Assembly: GCA_963930655.1 (NCBI GenBank)
Contig: OZ005617.1
Coordinates: 16,148,068-16,212,067 of the forward strand
Origin: Myrica gale
Taxonomy: Eukaryota; Streptophyta; Magnoliopsida; Fagales; Myricaceae
Direction of reading: 5' to 3'
Length of the DNA stretch: 64,000 nucleotides
Under the pieces are notes generated by a model. The model was given only the letters and a program-made list of their open reading frames with translations, had not been told where the DNA came from and did not search any database. Shown here piece after piece: positions 48,790-60,000 of the stretch (position 1 is its first letter; the number at the start of each line of letters is the position of its first letter). The translations under genes and the position numbers were made by a program.

Positions 48790-49260
48790 AACGCGTTCGG
48801 ACGCCAACCATAACTTCGGGACTACATAACGTGTTTTTGATGTGTTTTTGGGCGTGTGTGGTGGTGGAGGGACGCTACCATGGCTGTGTAAACCCGGCTG
48901 CCACACAGCCTTCGGACCCTTACTTTAGAGTCCAGACGTTAATATTTAACTTCCAGACTGTTTTGAATGCCGTTCGGGGGAATATGTTGTTGTTTATGGT
49001 TTGTCCGAACACAATGTTGAGCGCATTCAGACTGGTTTATTTATGTTCGGACGCACTTAGCATCCCTACGGGATCCATTGTCATTTTGAATTCAGTTCGG
49101 ACATTTGACCTTTGTAATTAAAAAATAGTCTTTTAACGTTCAGACGGTAATTATTAGTATGTCCGGACGTATTTATGACGTCCAGACGTTTTGAAGTTCT
49201 TGTTTGGACGTTTTGTGGGTTCGGACGCCTTTCTAACAGTTCGAACGGTTGTTTTGCAGA
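48790..49260. repeat. Second cluster of CGTYCGRACG-like palindromes
   Basis: Copies include GCGTTCGGACGCC (48791), GTCCGAAC (about 49005), GTTCGGACGC (about 49044), GTCCGGACGT (about 49161) and GTTCGAACGG (about 49239), plus several degenerate forms. The cluster lies immediately upstream of the coding region at 49269. Confidence 0.8.
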
Positions 49261-49268
49261 ATAAAAAA

Positions 49269-50505
49269 ATGAGCAAGCGTGCACGTACGAGCGACCAAGC
49301 TAATATGGAGCAATCTTCTGGTTCCACTTTATTGTTGGACCAGCATATAGCGATTATTATGTCCCGCTCGATTGTTGTGGAGCAAGACAAAGTTGGCAGA
49401 CTTTTACGACATCACTTTTGAGGGTCGGATGCTTTCGAAGGTGGTAGAGGAGATTGGTTGGCTTCTACTAATTCATAGGACCGGGTATGCATCGAAGAAC
49501 CTCGTGCGAGAGTTCTACTATGCCATTTTGCGGGAGACGGACATCGAGAAGCCTAGTATGGAGGTCACAGTCCATAATGTTCCGATCGTATTCTCGCTGG
49601 ACGAGTTGGCGAGATTCTTAGGGTACGAGGGAGATTGGACAGCGTTCCCAAACCTGCCAATGAGCCAAGAGGGTCGACCTACTAAGGTCGAGGTATTCAG
49701 GACCATGCTGGGTGTTGATACAATGATTTTGGACGGAGCCTATATGGTACACGAGTAGCTGCATCCATTATGGCGGATCATGCACTTGATCTTATGGACC
49801 ACCATCGACCCGAGGAAGCACACTACAGAGCTGTCTTATAGCCGGAAGAAGTTCTTGTACATGGTCTTTGTTTGAGGGCTAGCTGTTGATATGACATCCT
49901 ACATTAATCAGTCCGTTCGTGCGGAGGCCCTGAAGACGGATGCTACAATATCATTGCCCCACGGTATTCTACTGACCCAGTTCTTGCACTCCTTGCTGGT
50001 ACTCGAGGGTGCTGACGAGCCCAGGACAGTTACATTTGAGTCTATAAACAAGACAACACTCTCCAAATCAATGATCTAGACACGCCGAACCCTGAATGTC
50101 GCTCGGGTTGCTAGAGTTAGACGATAGGAGCAGTTTGCGGTGGCAAGGGAGCAGCAGGATCCCAGCCAGAGCTCGACCTAGGGATTTGGCACAGAGCGAC
50201 CGGATTGGATGGACGACATGATGACGCAGCTGACAGAGCAGATGCAATCGGTCTTGCAACCCACCCATTAGATGATCAATGATATGAGTTTTCGACTGAC
50301 TGCTTTGGAGAATAAGGTCATGAACATTGACTCTGAGTGGAAGAAGGAGATCACCCAAATTCGGCAGGCCATGAGGAAAACGGCAAGCAGTACTGAGTTA
50401 GTTGCATTGACTCGGCGAATCGTGGAAATAGAGGATCACCTTAGACAAATCTGTGATGTTCTAAATATCACGGATGATGGCGATGACGAAGATGATGAGC
50501 TGTAG
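49269..50505 (+). pseudogene. Putative plant transposon protein (PF20167-like), decayed
   Basis: The frame starts MSKRARTSDQANMEQ. One frame change lies at about 49395-49400, between VVEQDKV and ADFYDITFEGRML. The protein then shows the order typical of this family: LVREFYYAILRE, VPIVFSLDELARFLGYEG, LHPLWRIMHLILWTTIDPRKH, YINQSVRAEAL, ISLPHGILLTQFL. A coiled coil (RLTALENKV) and an acidic tail end at TAG 50503-50505. In-frame stops occur at about 49756, 49873, 50078, 50126, 50178 and 50269; five are TAG where CAG is plausible, and one is TGA in place of CGA. Its biochemical role is unknown. It sits inside the CACTA element between two palindrome clusters. Confidence 0.75.
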
Positions 50506-52203
50506 TTTATTTTTTATTGTGTTTTAAGGATATTTTGTTTTCTATTATGTTTTGTGGACATCGATTGGTATTTAGTTGATGTTATTTTGTTTATATTGCG
50601 TTTTGAAGATGTGTGATATATTTATGTTATCTAGTTATGTTATCCATACAATATGTTTTTATAGATATATTTTAATTTCAAAATACTCATTCAAAAAAAA
50701 TATTGATATTAAAACTTAACAAATTCAAAGTCAAAGTTAATAGAGTCAATTATATTTATTAGTAAAAGAGATTGGTATGGAAAGTAAGTCAATCTCACTC
50801 ATTCCATACAATATATTTTAATTAATGTTATGTTTCTACTTTTGGTACACTCATTCAAAAAAATATTGATATTAGAACTTAATCCACTTAAGATTATTTA
50901 AATTATTAACTAACTTTGATTATTTAAAATTTGCAAGTAAAGTTAATTAAAAAATGATAAAAATATCAAAATCGTCCAACAACGTTCAAACGTTAATTTA
51001 TCCTTCCGGACTGTTTAATGTACGCTCGAACGGTGTCGTATTATATAAAACAAACCGTCTGAACACGTTTTTATACGGTCGGGACTCCTGAAATTCAAAA
51101 CACCGTTCGGACTCGTGTTTCATAACGTGCAGACGTGATTGTTTATTATCAAATGCTATTGTCTTGCTATTTCCTAGACGGTCTCATGTGATGCAAGGAA
51201 GTGTGCGGATGGTAGTTTACTGTTCGAACATTTATGTTAATGAGCATACGTTGTCGTTTGAGAATTACTAAAATGGTTTGTTAAACTATAAGATGGAGTT
51301 CGGACGCTTGCATTGTCGTGCGGACGTATATGAAATTTTGGCGGCATGAATTCCCTCGAAAACTAATACACGTATGTGTCCGAACTTCCTTTTATGTGTC
51401 CGAATGATATTCAAGCGTATGAAAGTTACAGATTCGAAGACAGTGGAGAAAAAATGGGAAAACAAAGTAAACAAGAGATTTGAGCACGAGAAGAAGCAGA
51501 GAGCTGATTTGGGCATTCAATATCATTGAAGAGGGTCTGAAAGGAGCATATCTTTTAAAATTTGAAGTTGGATTGAATTTGAGGTTAGTGGTTTTTAAAT
51601 TGAATTGTTTTAGGATGAAAAACTTATATTTTAATATATTAAAGCATGTGTTTTTCGAAATTTTAGGTTTTAAAATGATGGTAATGGAGTTTGGGGTTGG
51701 TTGTGATGTGTTTATATTGAAGTGTTTGTGATTTGGGTTGATTTTGAGAAGATTTTGGACTGAAAATAGAGTATGTACGTCCAAGAACTGTCTTGTTCGA
51801 CAATCGCAGTCCAGACGGTTGATGTACCGTCCGGACTCTATTTTGTGGTTCAGATGTTTTGTAAAACGCGTATGAACGTCTATGTGTTTGGTTCAGACCG
51901 TTATATTTAGTTCGAACGGTATTTGTTATTATGTCATGCATTTATTTAGTAGCCTTAGACACCGTTTAAGAATAACACAAAGTTCGGATAACAAACTGGA
52001 TGTAATTCTTGAATTGTCCACGTTATGGACGAGTTTACAATATGTGTAATGTGTGTAATTGTATCTGCTATTGTGACATAATTTATTAAAGTAACTTTAT
52101 CGTTTCAATTAAATTTGCATTTCTATTTTTTACTGTCTTTGAGTAACATAATTCATTGTGTTTTTTTCTCTAATATTGATTTATTTGGTCACAAGACGAC
52201 GTC
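50506..52203. other. Non-coding interior of the CACTA element with palindrome clusters
   Basis: AT-rich DNA between the two genes. CGTYCGRACG-like palindromes cluster at about 50975-51440 and 51775-51930 (for example CGTTCGGACTCG near 51103 and CCGTCCGGACTC near 51828). No coding region, and in particular no TNP2 motif, is recognised here. Confidence 0.6.
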
Positions 52204-53891
52204 ATGCCAACGAGAGGGAAACGTCTTCGGTGCTATTCATCAATTCGAGTTGAGAGTAGTCCGGGTACACTAGCTGTGTCGGGTCCTTCGCTTAGGGATA
52301 ATAATGAATTACCGTCCCCTACCATGCCAGTCCAGTAGGCACCCAGAGTAGTTGTGCATGTAAGTATCTTACCCCGTCAATCTTTATTAAATATTATGAC
52401 TTTTAAATCTTTATACTGAATTGAATTTTAAATTTATTGTATCATTTTGTAGCAACGTCTGGAATTAGACACGTTCGAGATAGTACGCGCGGGATTGCCT
52501 TACTCAAGGTTCGCACTAGAGGAAAGCTGACCGTCCATATTCCTGATGGACGTACGAGCGGTGATGACAAGGCCTCCTCAATGTTCTCGAGTCATATTGG
52601 TGCGCTCGTTCGACAATATGTCCCATTTGAGAAGAGTAAATGGAAGGAGGTCCCCAACGAGGTTAAATTGTATGTGATGAACCGAGTGTTAGTAAGTATA
52701 ATTTATTAAATTTTAATTGTTGAATTTTTTTTACGTTTCTAACTATTATATATGTTAAGGATGACTTCCAACTAGATTACGACCGAACCGAGGATCGCAT
52801 CACTGTGACGTCAACGATGAACACAGCGTACAGGACGCACATAAATAGAATGTTCCAGCATTACTCGGTGTTCAATTCTAAAGAAGAGGCGTTAGAGTAC
52901 CCGTATCCCGATATGAAAAAGGAAGAATGGACTCGTGTTTGTGATTTATTCGCGAGCGAGAAATTTCAGGTTAAACATTTTTATTCCGATATGAACGTTT
53001 ATTTTAGCTATATGCTTACTTGTGTTAACAATTGTAAATGTACAATGCAGAGAAGGAGTGCAATCAACAAGGAGAATAGAGCTAAGTTGAAGATTGTACA
53101 GACATCGGGAGCGAGGTCCTTCCAACGCGCTAGAGCATTGTTAGTAAGTAATAAATTTACATTTTTATTATTTATTATTTAAATAAATGACTTAGGTATT
53201 TTAATATGAATGTTCTCTTTTTCTTTTCGATACAGAAAAATCGAGAATCTGATAGCATGTGGACTTCAAAAGATGCACGAGAAAATTTTGTACGTAGTAA
53301 CGTTAGTTTTAATGATGCATTCGTATGCGTTTATGTTTCATATGTACTATTTTTATCTTTTTTTCTAATTTTGTAGGAAAAAATGGTGGTGTTATAGTTG
53401 CGGCACGACTCAGAGGGAAAGTCATACACCGAAGTAGAGATCTTCACTGAGGTGTTGGGGACGAAGTAGGTTACGTACGAGGTTTAGGCCGTTCAGTACG
53501 GTCTGTTGGATCATCTTCATCAGCATCGTTCGTTGATTTGTCCCGGAGATTGGTAGAGGCCAGATTACAGATTGAGGAGCTGAAGGCTAGACAGTTGGAA
53601 TATGAAGCGCTTCTAGTCAAGCGGTCAGATATGGAGCAGACAATGCGAGAGCATCTGCAGATGATGGAGGAGAAGCAACAAAAGGAATACGAAGAGCTGA
53701 TGAAGATGATGGCGGAGCAGCAACGAAAAAAAGACGAAGAACACCAGAAGATGTCGCAGGAGCAGCAAAGGAACCTAGTGGAACAACAAGAACGGAGGAT
53801 GCAACTAATGGTGAAGCAGATGCGTAAGCAGCTGAGGGAGCAGATGAGACAGATGCAATCTCAATCCACACTCAAACGAAAATTTGAATAG
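52204..53891 (+). pseudogene. Plant transposase (Ptta/En/Spm, Transposase_24) gene, six exons, decayed
   Basis: Exons are about 52204-52359, 52453-52691, 52760-52969, 53051-53143, 53236-53289 and 53377-53891, bounded by GT-AG. The order fits the Transposase_24 family: MPTRGKR start, KLTVHIPDGR, FSSHIGALVRQYVP, KWKEVPNEVKLYVMNRVL, DDFQLDYDRTEDR, RRSAINKENRAKL, KNRESDSMWTSKDARENF, then YVRGLGRS and a long Gln/Glu/Arg-rich coiled coil. Such proteins accompany En/Spm elements and are thought to bind DNA. Breaks seen are TAG near 52334 and 53395, a frame inconsistency between exons 1 and 2, and a frame change near 53450. Intron signals remain intact. Confidence 0.85.
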
Positions 53892-54057
53892 ATTTATGTA
53901 TTTTTACTACTTTGTCAGTACTTATCGATTATGTATTTTATTTACTTTTAATAACGATTGCATATTTGTAGATATTTTATTATATTATGAGCAGCGAATA
54001 TCTTTATATTTATATTATTTTGTAAATTTTAATTAAATTAATTAAAATATATAGAAA

Positions 54058-54560
54058 ACCGTTCGAACGGGTTTTAAATTTTGTTCGCACTTACCTTTTT
54101 CGTTGCTAGCGTGCGCACACTTTGCTTTAAATTTATTAGTCCAAACAGTGTCTATCGCGTCCATACGGTCTGTAAAATAAGAAACTGTGTGCATGATACA
54201 CCAACACGTTCGAACGTGTTCAACGTACAACGAGTCCGAACAGTATACGTAAAGGTTCGAACGACGTTTCAGATGACAAAAAATATTTTCGTCATAATGA
54301 AACTACGGTGCAGATGTCTTCACAAATACTTTCGGACATATTTACATCATCGTTCGGACGTTGATATACAGTAGTGTGAACGTTTATTGCGTGACAAAAT
54401 GTATTTTGTCACATTAGATTAATCGTTTGCATGAGTTGTGCGAACGTTGAGAGAACGTTCGCACAGCTCATGTGAACGAATGGACTGTACTGGGCAGGAT
54501 AATTTTGAATTTCGTCAGTATGGCACCAAACCGTTTGAACGGGTTTATAAACAGTCCGAA
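54058..54560. repeat. Right subterminal cluster of CGTYCGRACG-like palindromes
   Basis: Copies include CCGTTCGAACGG (54059), CGTTCGAACGTGT (about 54208), GTTCGAACGACG (about 54255), CGTTCGGACGT (about 54351) and CAGTCCGAACGG (about 54553). This mirrors the left subterminal cluster. Confidence 0.85.
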
Positions 54561-55283
54561 CGGTTTGAGTGACAAAACACGAAAATCGTCACCTAAAACA
54601 TTGGCTGACGGGCTTTAAGTGACAAACCCGTTTTTGTCACCCAAAACCTTAGCTGACAAAATTAATACTTTGGGTGACAAATTTTGCTGTCACCCAAAGT
54701 ATTTTTTTCTTTTAGTGAGTTCTAATATGCCGAACAGTAAGTAATTAGTGTCTGAGTGAGAGAGATATAGATTGAATTTGGAAGGAGGCACTGATAAGGG
54801 AGGGCAGCGACTTTTGAGAGAGAGTGTATGTGTGTGTAAATGGTACAGATGAGAGATATGAGAGGTAAGAGAGTTATAAGTGAGGGGATTGGGAGCAACC
54901 CTAGATCAAAATAGTAGAGTTTTATTTTGAAAAATTCAATTTTTGGTCACTAGGTTTTGATCCTTTTTACGATTTGGTCACTAAGAATTTTTTTTTACTT
55001 CGGTTTTCAGTTACTAACTTTAGGCCCTTGTAAATACTTGGTGATTCTGTCAATTGATGGTCACGTCAGCAACCTTGCATAATCAGCTCACTTGTTTCCC
55101 GTCTCTCTCTCAGCACCACATTCAAAATGAAAGACCGTAATCGACAGACAATAACACACCGAACCAAGATTGAGGAAAAAAATCGACATGGAGAAAATTA
55201 TGAAAATTTTCTAAACAATGTCTATGATTCTTCAGGTAGACTCTCGTTTTGTCTTATATAAAGTTTTGGCGGTTAAATCAACC

Positions 55284-55754
55284 TCACGAAAGAATGTGGC
55301 CGGCAGTACGGCTTGGCGCTTTGGCACCAAACTTGTTGTCTTCTCCAGTGAAGTTTGGGGTGTTTTCCAAATTCAATCCAAGAAAATCAGAGCCATTGAC
55401 TAGAGAAATCTCAGTATAAATGTCTCTCTCTCTCCATTTAAACCTATATGACCCCTCATGAACCGCTTTTTCTGCAACCACAAACAGAAAACAGGAGGTT
55501 AAAAGTATAAAGAGAGAGAATGTTACGGAAAGAAAGAATACAAGAAGCCATAAGGAGCAGTGGAGTAGCCATTGAGAATATTGGTTTCTTTCTGTTAAGA
55601 GGCCGTAAGAGAGCAAACAAGACTTGGTACTATCTATTACGGTCTGTCGTTTTGAATGTGGGTGCTGAGGGAGAGAGTGACGTGGAAACAAGTTAGCTGA
55701 GTATGCAAGGTTGCTGATGTGGACATATATCTTGTTAGTCAAAGAGATGATCAA
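55284..55754 (-). other. Unidentified 156-codon frame inside the inverted-repeat element
   Basis: The upstream half overlaps the right inverted arm and is unlikely to be coding. The downstream part has a strongly hydrophobic segment (LLVFFLSVTFSLFILLTSCF) followed by a polar stretch ending TAGHILS, and the sequence after it is GTGAGG, which would serve as a splice donor. This could be a captured piece of a host gene encoding a membrane or secreted protein. I do not recognise the family. Confidence 0.35.
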
Positions 55755-55825
55755 ATGACAGAATGAACAATTATTTACAAGGGTCCAAAGTCAATGACTG
55801 AAAACTGAAGAAAAAAAAAATCTTA

Positions 55826-56132
55826 GGTTATGTTCGTTTTGAGTAAAAATATAGAATTTTAGAGAAGTTGTGAATTTTTATGTTGAATAGTGTTTTATTG
55901 GTGTTTGTGTAAAGTGGAGAGAGAAATGATTTGATGTAATTATTTAATAAAAAAGTATTGGAGTTATGTGAAAAAGTATAGAGAGAGAAAATTTATGTTG
56001 AATAAAAAATTAAAAATTTGTTGGAGATTGTGTAAAATGTATTGGTGTTTGTATTTGAATTCTGAATATGTTCGGTGGTAGATTTGTGAATATACTTAGA
56101 ATCCTGAAAAAAGTGTGAAAACGAACATATCC
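55826..56132. mobile_element. PIF/Harbinger MITE, 307 bp, nested, TSD TTA
   Basis: The ends GGTTATGTTCGTTTT and complement GGATATGTTCGTTTT match over 14 of 15 bases, with TTA at 55823-55825 and 56133-56135. It interrupts the right arm of the inverted-repeat element and is therefore younger. A truncated relative lies at 45908. Confidence 0.9.
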
Positions 56133-56169
56133 TTAGTGTCTAAATCGTAAAAGGGGTCAAATCTAATGT

Positions 56170-56300
56170 CTAACAACTTTTAACAAACTTTTTACAAAGT
56201 CCAATAAATTTTAACAAACTTTTCACCAATCTCAAGAAAATTTATACTACCTCCAAAAAACAAACACAAAAAATATTTTCAAAACAAAACCAAACATAGA
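56170..56300. mobile_element. Half copy of the MITE family at 3552
   Basis: The phrases 'caacttttaacaaacttttt', 'tcaccaatctcaagaaaatt' and 'aaaccaaacatag' parallel the right half of 3552-3800. The left half is missing, and it abuts the end of the preceding inverted-repeat element. Confidence 0.6.
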
Positions 56301-56540
56301 AAATTTCCCTTTTATTTTTTGAAATGAATGGCGTGATTTTGAAGTTTACCAAGATAACAAAGAAATCAATAAGAACCAGATTTTTTTGGTGAACCTGCAA
56401 AATTTTCACTTCACATTCTGCTTCTCGGAAATTTTCGAAATGACTTACAATTCCAATATAATTCGTAATAACAACGGAACTTGTCGGACTAGAACAAGTA
56501 GCAGAATTTCGGCATTTGCCGAACCGGTTGAACACCTATA

Positions 56541-56735
56541 ACCTGGTTAGCCCGATGGTTAAGGCAAACTCAAGATTGTATAAATTAAGTAGGCGATTTC
56601 ATATTCTATTCTCTGTAGGATCAAATCCGTGACGTAAGTGAGAAGTTGTGACATGTGGCTCAAGGTTTATTTATGCGTTATGTGAAATCACTCTGGTAGA
56701 TTTGTCATACAAAATTTCTTCTGATATTAAAAAAA
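56541..56735 (+). mobile_element. tRNA-derived SINE
   Basis: The head contains an A-box-like TTAGCCCGATGGTTAAGG (56548-56565) and a B-box-like GGATCAAATCC (56618-56628), the internal RNA polymerase III promoter of tRNA-derived SINEs. The body ends near an A-rich tail at about 56725-56735. No tRNA cloverleaf is possible across the enlarged spacing. A TSD is not resolved. Confidence 0.65.
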
Positions 56736-56739
56736 TAGA

Positions 56740-57000
56740 AAGAACCTTCCACTTTAAGTATCCATCAAATACATTAATTACTAACGCTGAGATTTCAGAT
56801 GAAAGCCTTATGTTAGGGTGAGATGTTATGTTAGCTAACTCACTAGCCAAAAAGGGAAAAAAAAATTAAGATAGTACCTAACTGCCTGACTCAACTTTGG
56901 TAGGGCCGATAGATATTGTTTGAAGCTGTGTTGGGACCAAATGCTACGGGATTGATGCACATTGTCCACAACTTTTCTAAATAATCAAAAGGATTTCTGG
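56740..57000. other. Short intergenic stretch
   Basis: Nothing recognised. Confidence 0.4.
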
Positions 57001-60000
57001 ACAAATTTTGGATATATGTGATGATGCCAAAATCACCAAGGTTGGAGCCGATCAGACCTGAAAGGAACAAGGAGAGGGGCAGCGGTGGACGTGGAGACTC
57101 CGATGCCTAAGTTAGATCTCAATGAGAGAGTTTGGTATTAGAGAAGTAATAAAGCTTGAGAAAAAATGAAGGGGGTATCTGATCCTTTATATATGAAGGG
57201 GTAGAGTCTTAATATGAGTTTAACACCTTGAGCCTTTAGGACTCTTTAAATGACTGAGAGGGAAGGTGTGGAGGGTCAGATTCATATTCATGCGGGTCAG
57301 CGGCCTTGAGCACACATTTGGATCTGGGCGAGACTACAATTGGGCCAGTGTCCTTCTGATGGGATGGGTCAGTCATATTATGGCTCATCAGTAGTCCCCC
57401 CTTTAAACAAGATTGGGTCATCCGGGGTTTTTCGAACCAGTTGCTATTATAGCTCATCGGTGGTGGCCTATAGAATCCTGAAATATGGAAAGGGCTTCAC
57501 ATTATGTGCTTCGAATTATGAGGTGTGGATCCTGCCAACTTCTGTTGGTGTTCTTGGGGTTTATGGATTCACAAGTGCTTACGGGTTGTAGCCTTGCGTG
57601 CGCGTGATCGATTAGGGGAAGGCATAGCCATATGTGTTGTGGGCTTTTATCTGGGTTGGGCCCAACCTTAGGATGTCTGAAGCTCGAATGAGTGGAGGCA
57701 AGAAGGCTGGGACTGCGGGGCCGTGAGATATGTGTCCAGTATTCGACCTGGTCCATTTCAAGCTGTTTGAAATAAAAGAGAGTGGGAAGGTGAGGAGACT
57801 TTTATTGACTTCAATGTTCTGCAAGTCATCAGGCGAGAGTTTCCTCATTTCTTTTTGTGGTGATTGATATCCGTCTGTGACGTCTGTTATTCGGCATTGT
57901 CGCGTTACTTCGCAAGAGATCTGCGTTCAATGGCTTCGTCTGGTTCTGGGGTTGGGGAGGCTGGAGTAAATCCTATGCCTAAGGGAACTTTACCGGTGTT
58001 TCAGTGGGTGTCCGATCGTGACATGACCCAGTTAGTCGAGTTACGGGTGAAATATAACGTTTCTCCGACCATAGTAACGAGGGTGCCTGAATACAAGTAA
58101 AGGGTGATGTGTTCTGAAGGGGGTGAGATCGCTTTTTTTGAAGATAAACTACAAGTGGTAGCCAGATTCCCGCTTACTAGGGATATGCGGCAGCTGCTAC
58201 AATGGTTCTCGTTGTCCCCAGCTCAACTGCCTCCCAACAGTTGGCGATTGGCGCTGAGCATTTTTGCCCTATGGGAGAAGTTTTTGGATGAGATGTCTGC
58301 TGCCTAGCGGGGGAGATTGTTTGGTGCTACAAGCTACAGACAAGTGATCTTGACATGTACTTCTTCCAGGCTCGGGATGGACATTGTTTGTTCCACGAAC
58401 TTCCTTCCAACAACTAGGATTGGCACCAGAGGTTCTTCTTTGTGTATGGTGAAGATCCCTTGGGAGAAGAAAATCTCGTTATGGTTCAACAAACTTGGGG
58501 AGTGCCTTCCGCTCGGGGTAATGCCTATTGTCCCTTATTTTTGTTTTCTTGTGTGTGCTTGGGTGCTTTGTATAACTTGTCGTTCGGTAGGATACTATGA
58601 TATAGTCCAGGGTTGTGGGCGGGGGTTCAATAAGTGAGTCTCTGTGATTAATTTTTTTGACATTATATGTTCTTTTAGTTCATCTACTTCAGTTATGAGA
58701 GACTGTATATGTATGTCGTTGTGAGCTGGGGTAGGTGTTTTCGTGTTGATTCGTCATGGTGTACTGATATGTGAGTCTGAGGATTTGGCATACAACTGAT
58801 CAGGCTTTCTTATTTTATATTGTGCATAGAAGCGAAGAGCAGACGTAAGATATTGAAGCCAAAGGGAGGTAAGCCACTTAATGTCGTTCCCGAAGGGAAG
58901 TTGAGTCTCACTAGTTTTGGTCCGAGGTCTCCTAGTGTGACTGTCCGCGAGATCAACTCTAGTGATGCTGCCCGTGAGACTAGATCTGTTGTGATTCATC
59001 GAAGGGCATTGTCACCCTCGTCGAGCAGTGACAACGTGGAGATTGTAAAAAAAAATTCCTACTATTGCTCCTGCTCCTGCCAGTGCTTCGGCTGGTAAGC
59101 CCCGAAACCATTTACGTAAAAGGCCCGTATTGACACACGTGGAGGAAGATGAAGCAGGTAGGGAATCTCCCATTCGCAAAGCGAGCAATAGGGCCTGCCG
59201 ATCGCCCGAGCAGAGCAGTAGTGTGCACAAAGGTTCTGTTGGGAGATCATCTTCCTCCTTCTATGAGGGGAAGTCATTCTTTGGGCTGCAAGAGACGACG
59301 ACAACTTTCAAAAGACAAAGTGGAGTGGCTAGTCTTTTTGCCCGCCTGCAGAGAGTCAAAGGTACAGTGAAGGAGCTGGCCCTTATGTCCGACTCACAGA
59401 GAGTCCAAAGTTGCCTCCATCGCCTGCGGCCTTTTCGGGGCGAGCTAGTATGGAAAATTCTGGTGTGATGGCTCCGTCTGGTGCTGGTAATTGTGTTGGT
59501 CCTGCTTTTATCCTAGAAGTGTTTTAGCAAGTGGAGAAGATATTGCCCAAATTTTCTTCCTACGTGATTACTGTGTTGCTATTTCAGCGGCTACTTCAGA
59601 ACTTTCGAACAGCCGCTGTCAGGTTACAAATCGAACAGGCTTCTGCCTAGACACCGCGTGCTGTCTTCGATGATTTTCTTCGGGAGTCAGGGGAAAGGGA
59701 GACAATGTTTCGATCTACCATGACGGTCAGGGTGTTGTGGATGTTGTGTGCTCGTGGTTCCACGCCTTGAGGTCGGAGGTTGAAGGGTTGAGGTTGTAGC
59801 ACATGGCTAGTGTTGCTAGGGAAAAGGAATTGTCCATCTATGTGTCTCGGTTGCTAGGCGATATGGAGCAACAACAGACTGATCTGTAGAAGATGGAAGC
59901 AAAGTTGAAGGCAAGTCGTCTAGAGGTCGACCAACTGAGGAGGGAGGGGCTGATGCAAGATAAAGAATTGAAAAAGGGAGCTGGCTGGCAATGTAGCTAC

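Larger units (their letters stand above)
47122..54717 (+). mobile_element. CACTA (En/Spm-type) element, 7.6 kb, TSD AGT
   Basis: The left terminus CACTGCAATAAATAACATTT and the right terminus, complement CACTAAAAGAAAAAAATACT, match the CACTA signature, and AGT is duplicated at 47119-47121 and 54718-54720. Inside each end, phrases like TTTTGTCACC, AGTGACAAA and ATCGTCACC recur in both orientations. The interior encodes two decayed genes on the plus strand (49269-50505; 52204-53891) and a fragment at 48024-48482. I find no TNP2-type (Transposase_21) coding region, which autonomous CACTA elements carry. Palindromic CpG-containing repeats are scattered densely outside the coding parts. Confidence 0.88.
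54948..56173. mobile_element. Long inverted-repeat element enclosing an unidentified ORF and a nested MITE
   Basis: The left arm ('ggtcactaggttttgatcct', 'acgatttggtcactaag', 'ttttcagttactaactttag', 'cccttgtaaatacttggtg') is matched in reverse by the right arm (about 55630-55822, resuming 56133-56173). The right arm is split by the MITE at 55826-56132. 'gtctctctctcagcaccacattcaaaatg' and its complement extend the arms inward. The layout resembles a Mutator-type element carrying foreign sequence. The TSD is not resolved. The host-side flank 54721-54947 shows no gene. Confidence 0.65.

Noticed and set aside
51480-51731. 83-codon frame within the CACTA element as a third gene
   Set aside because: It is low in complexity and has no similarity to known transposon proteins.
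56541-56640. Possible tRNA gene
   Set aside because: A- and B-box-like motifs are present, but their spacing and pairing do not allow a tRNA; a SINE fits better.
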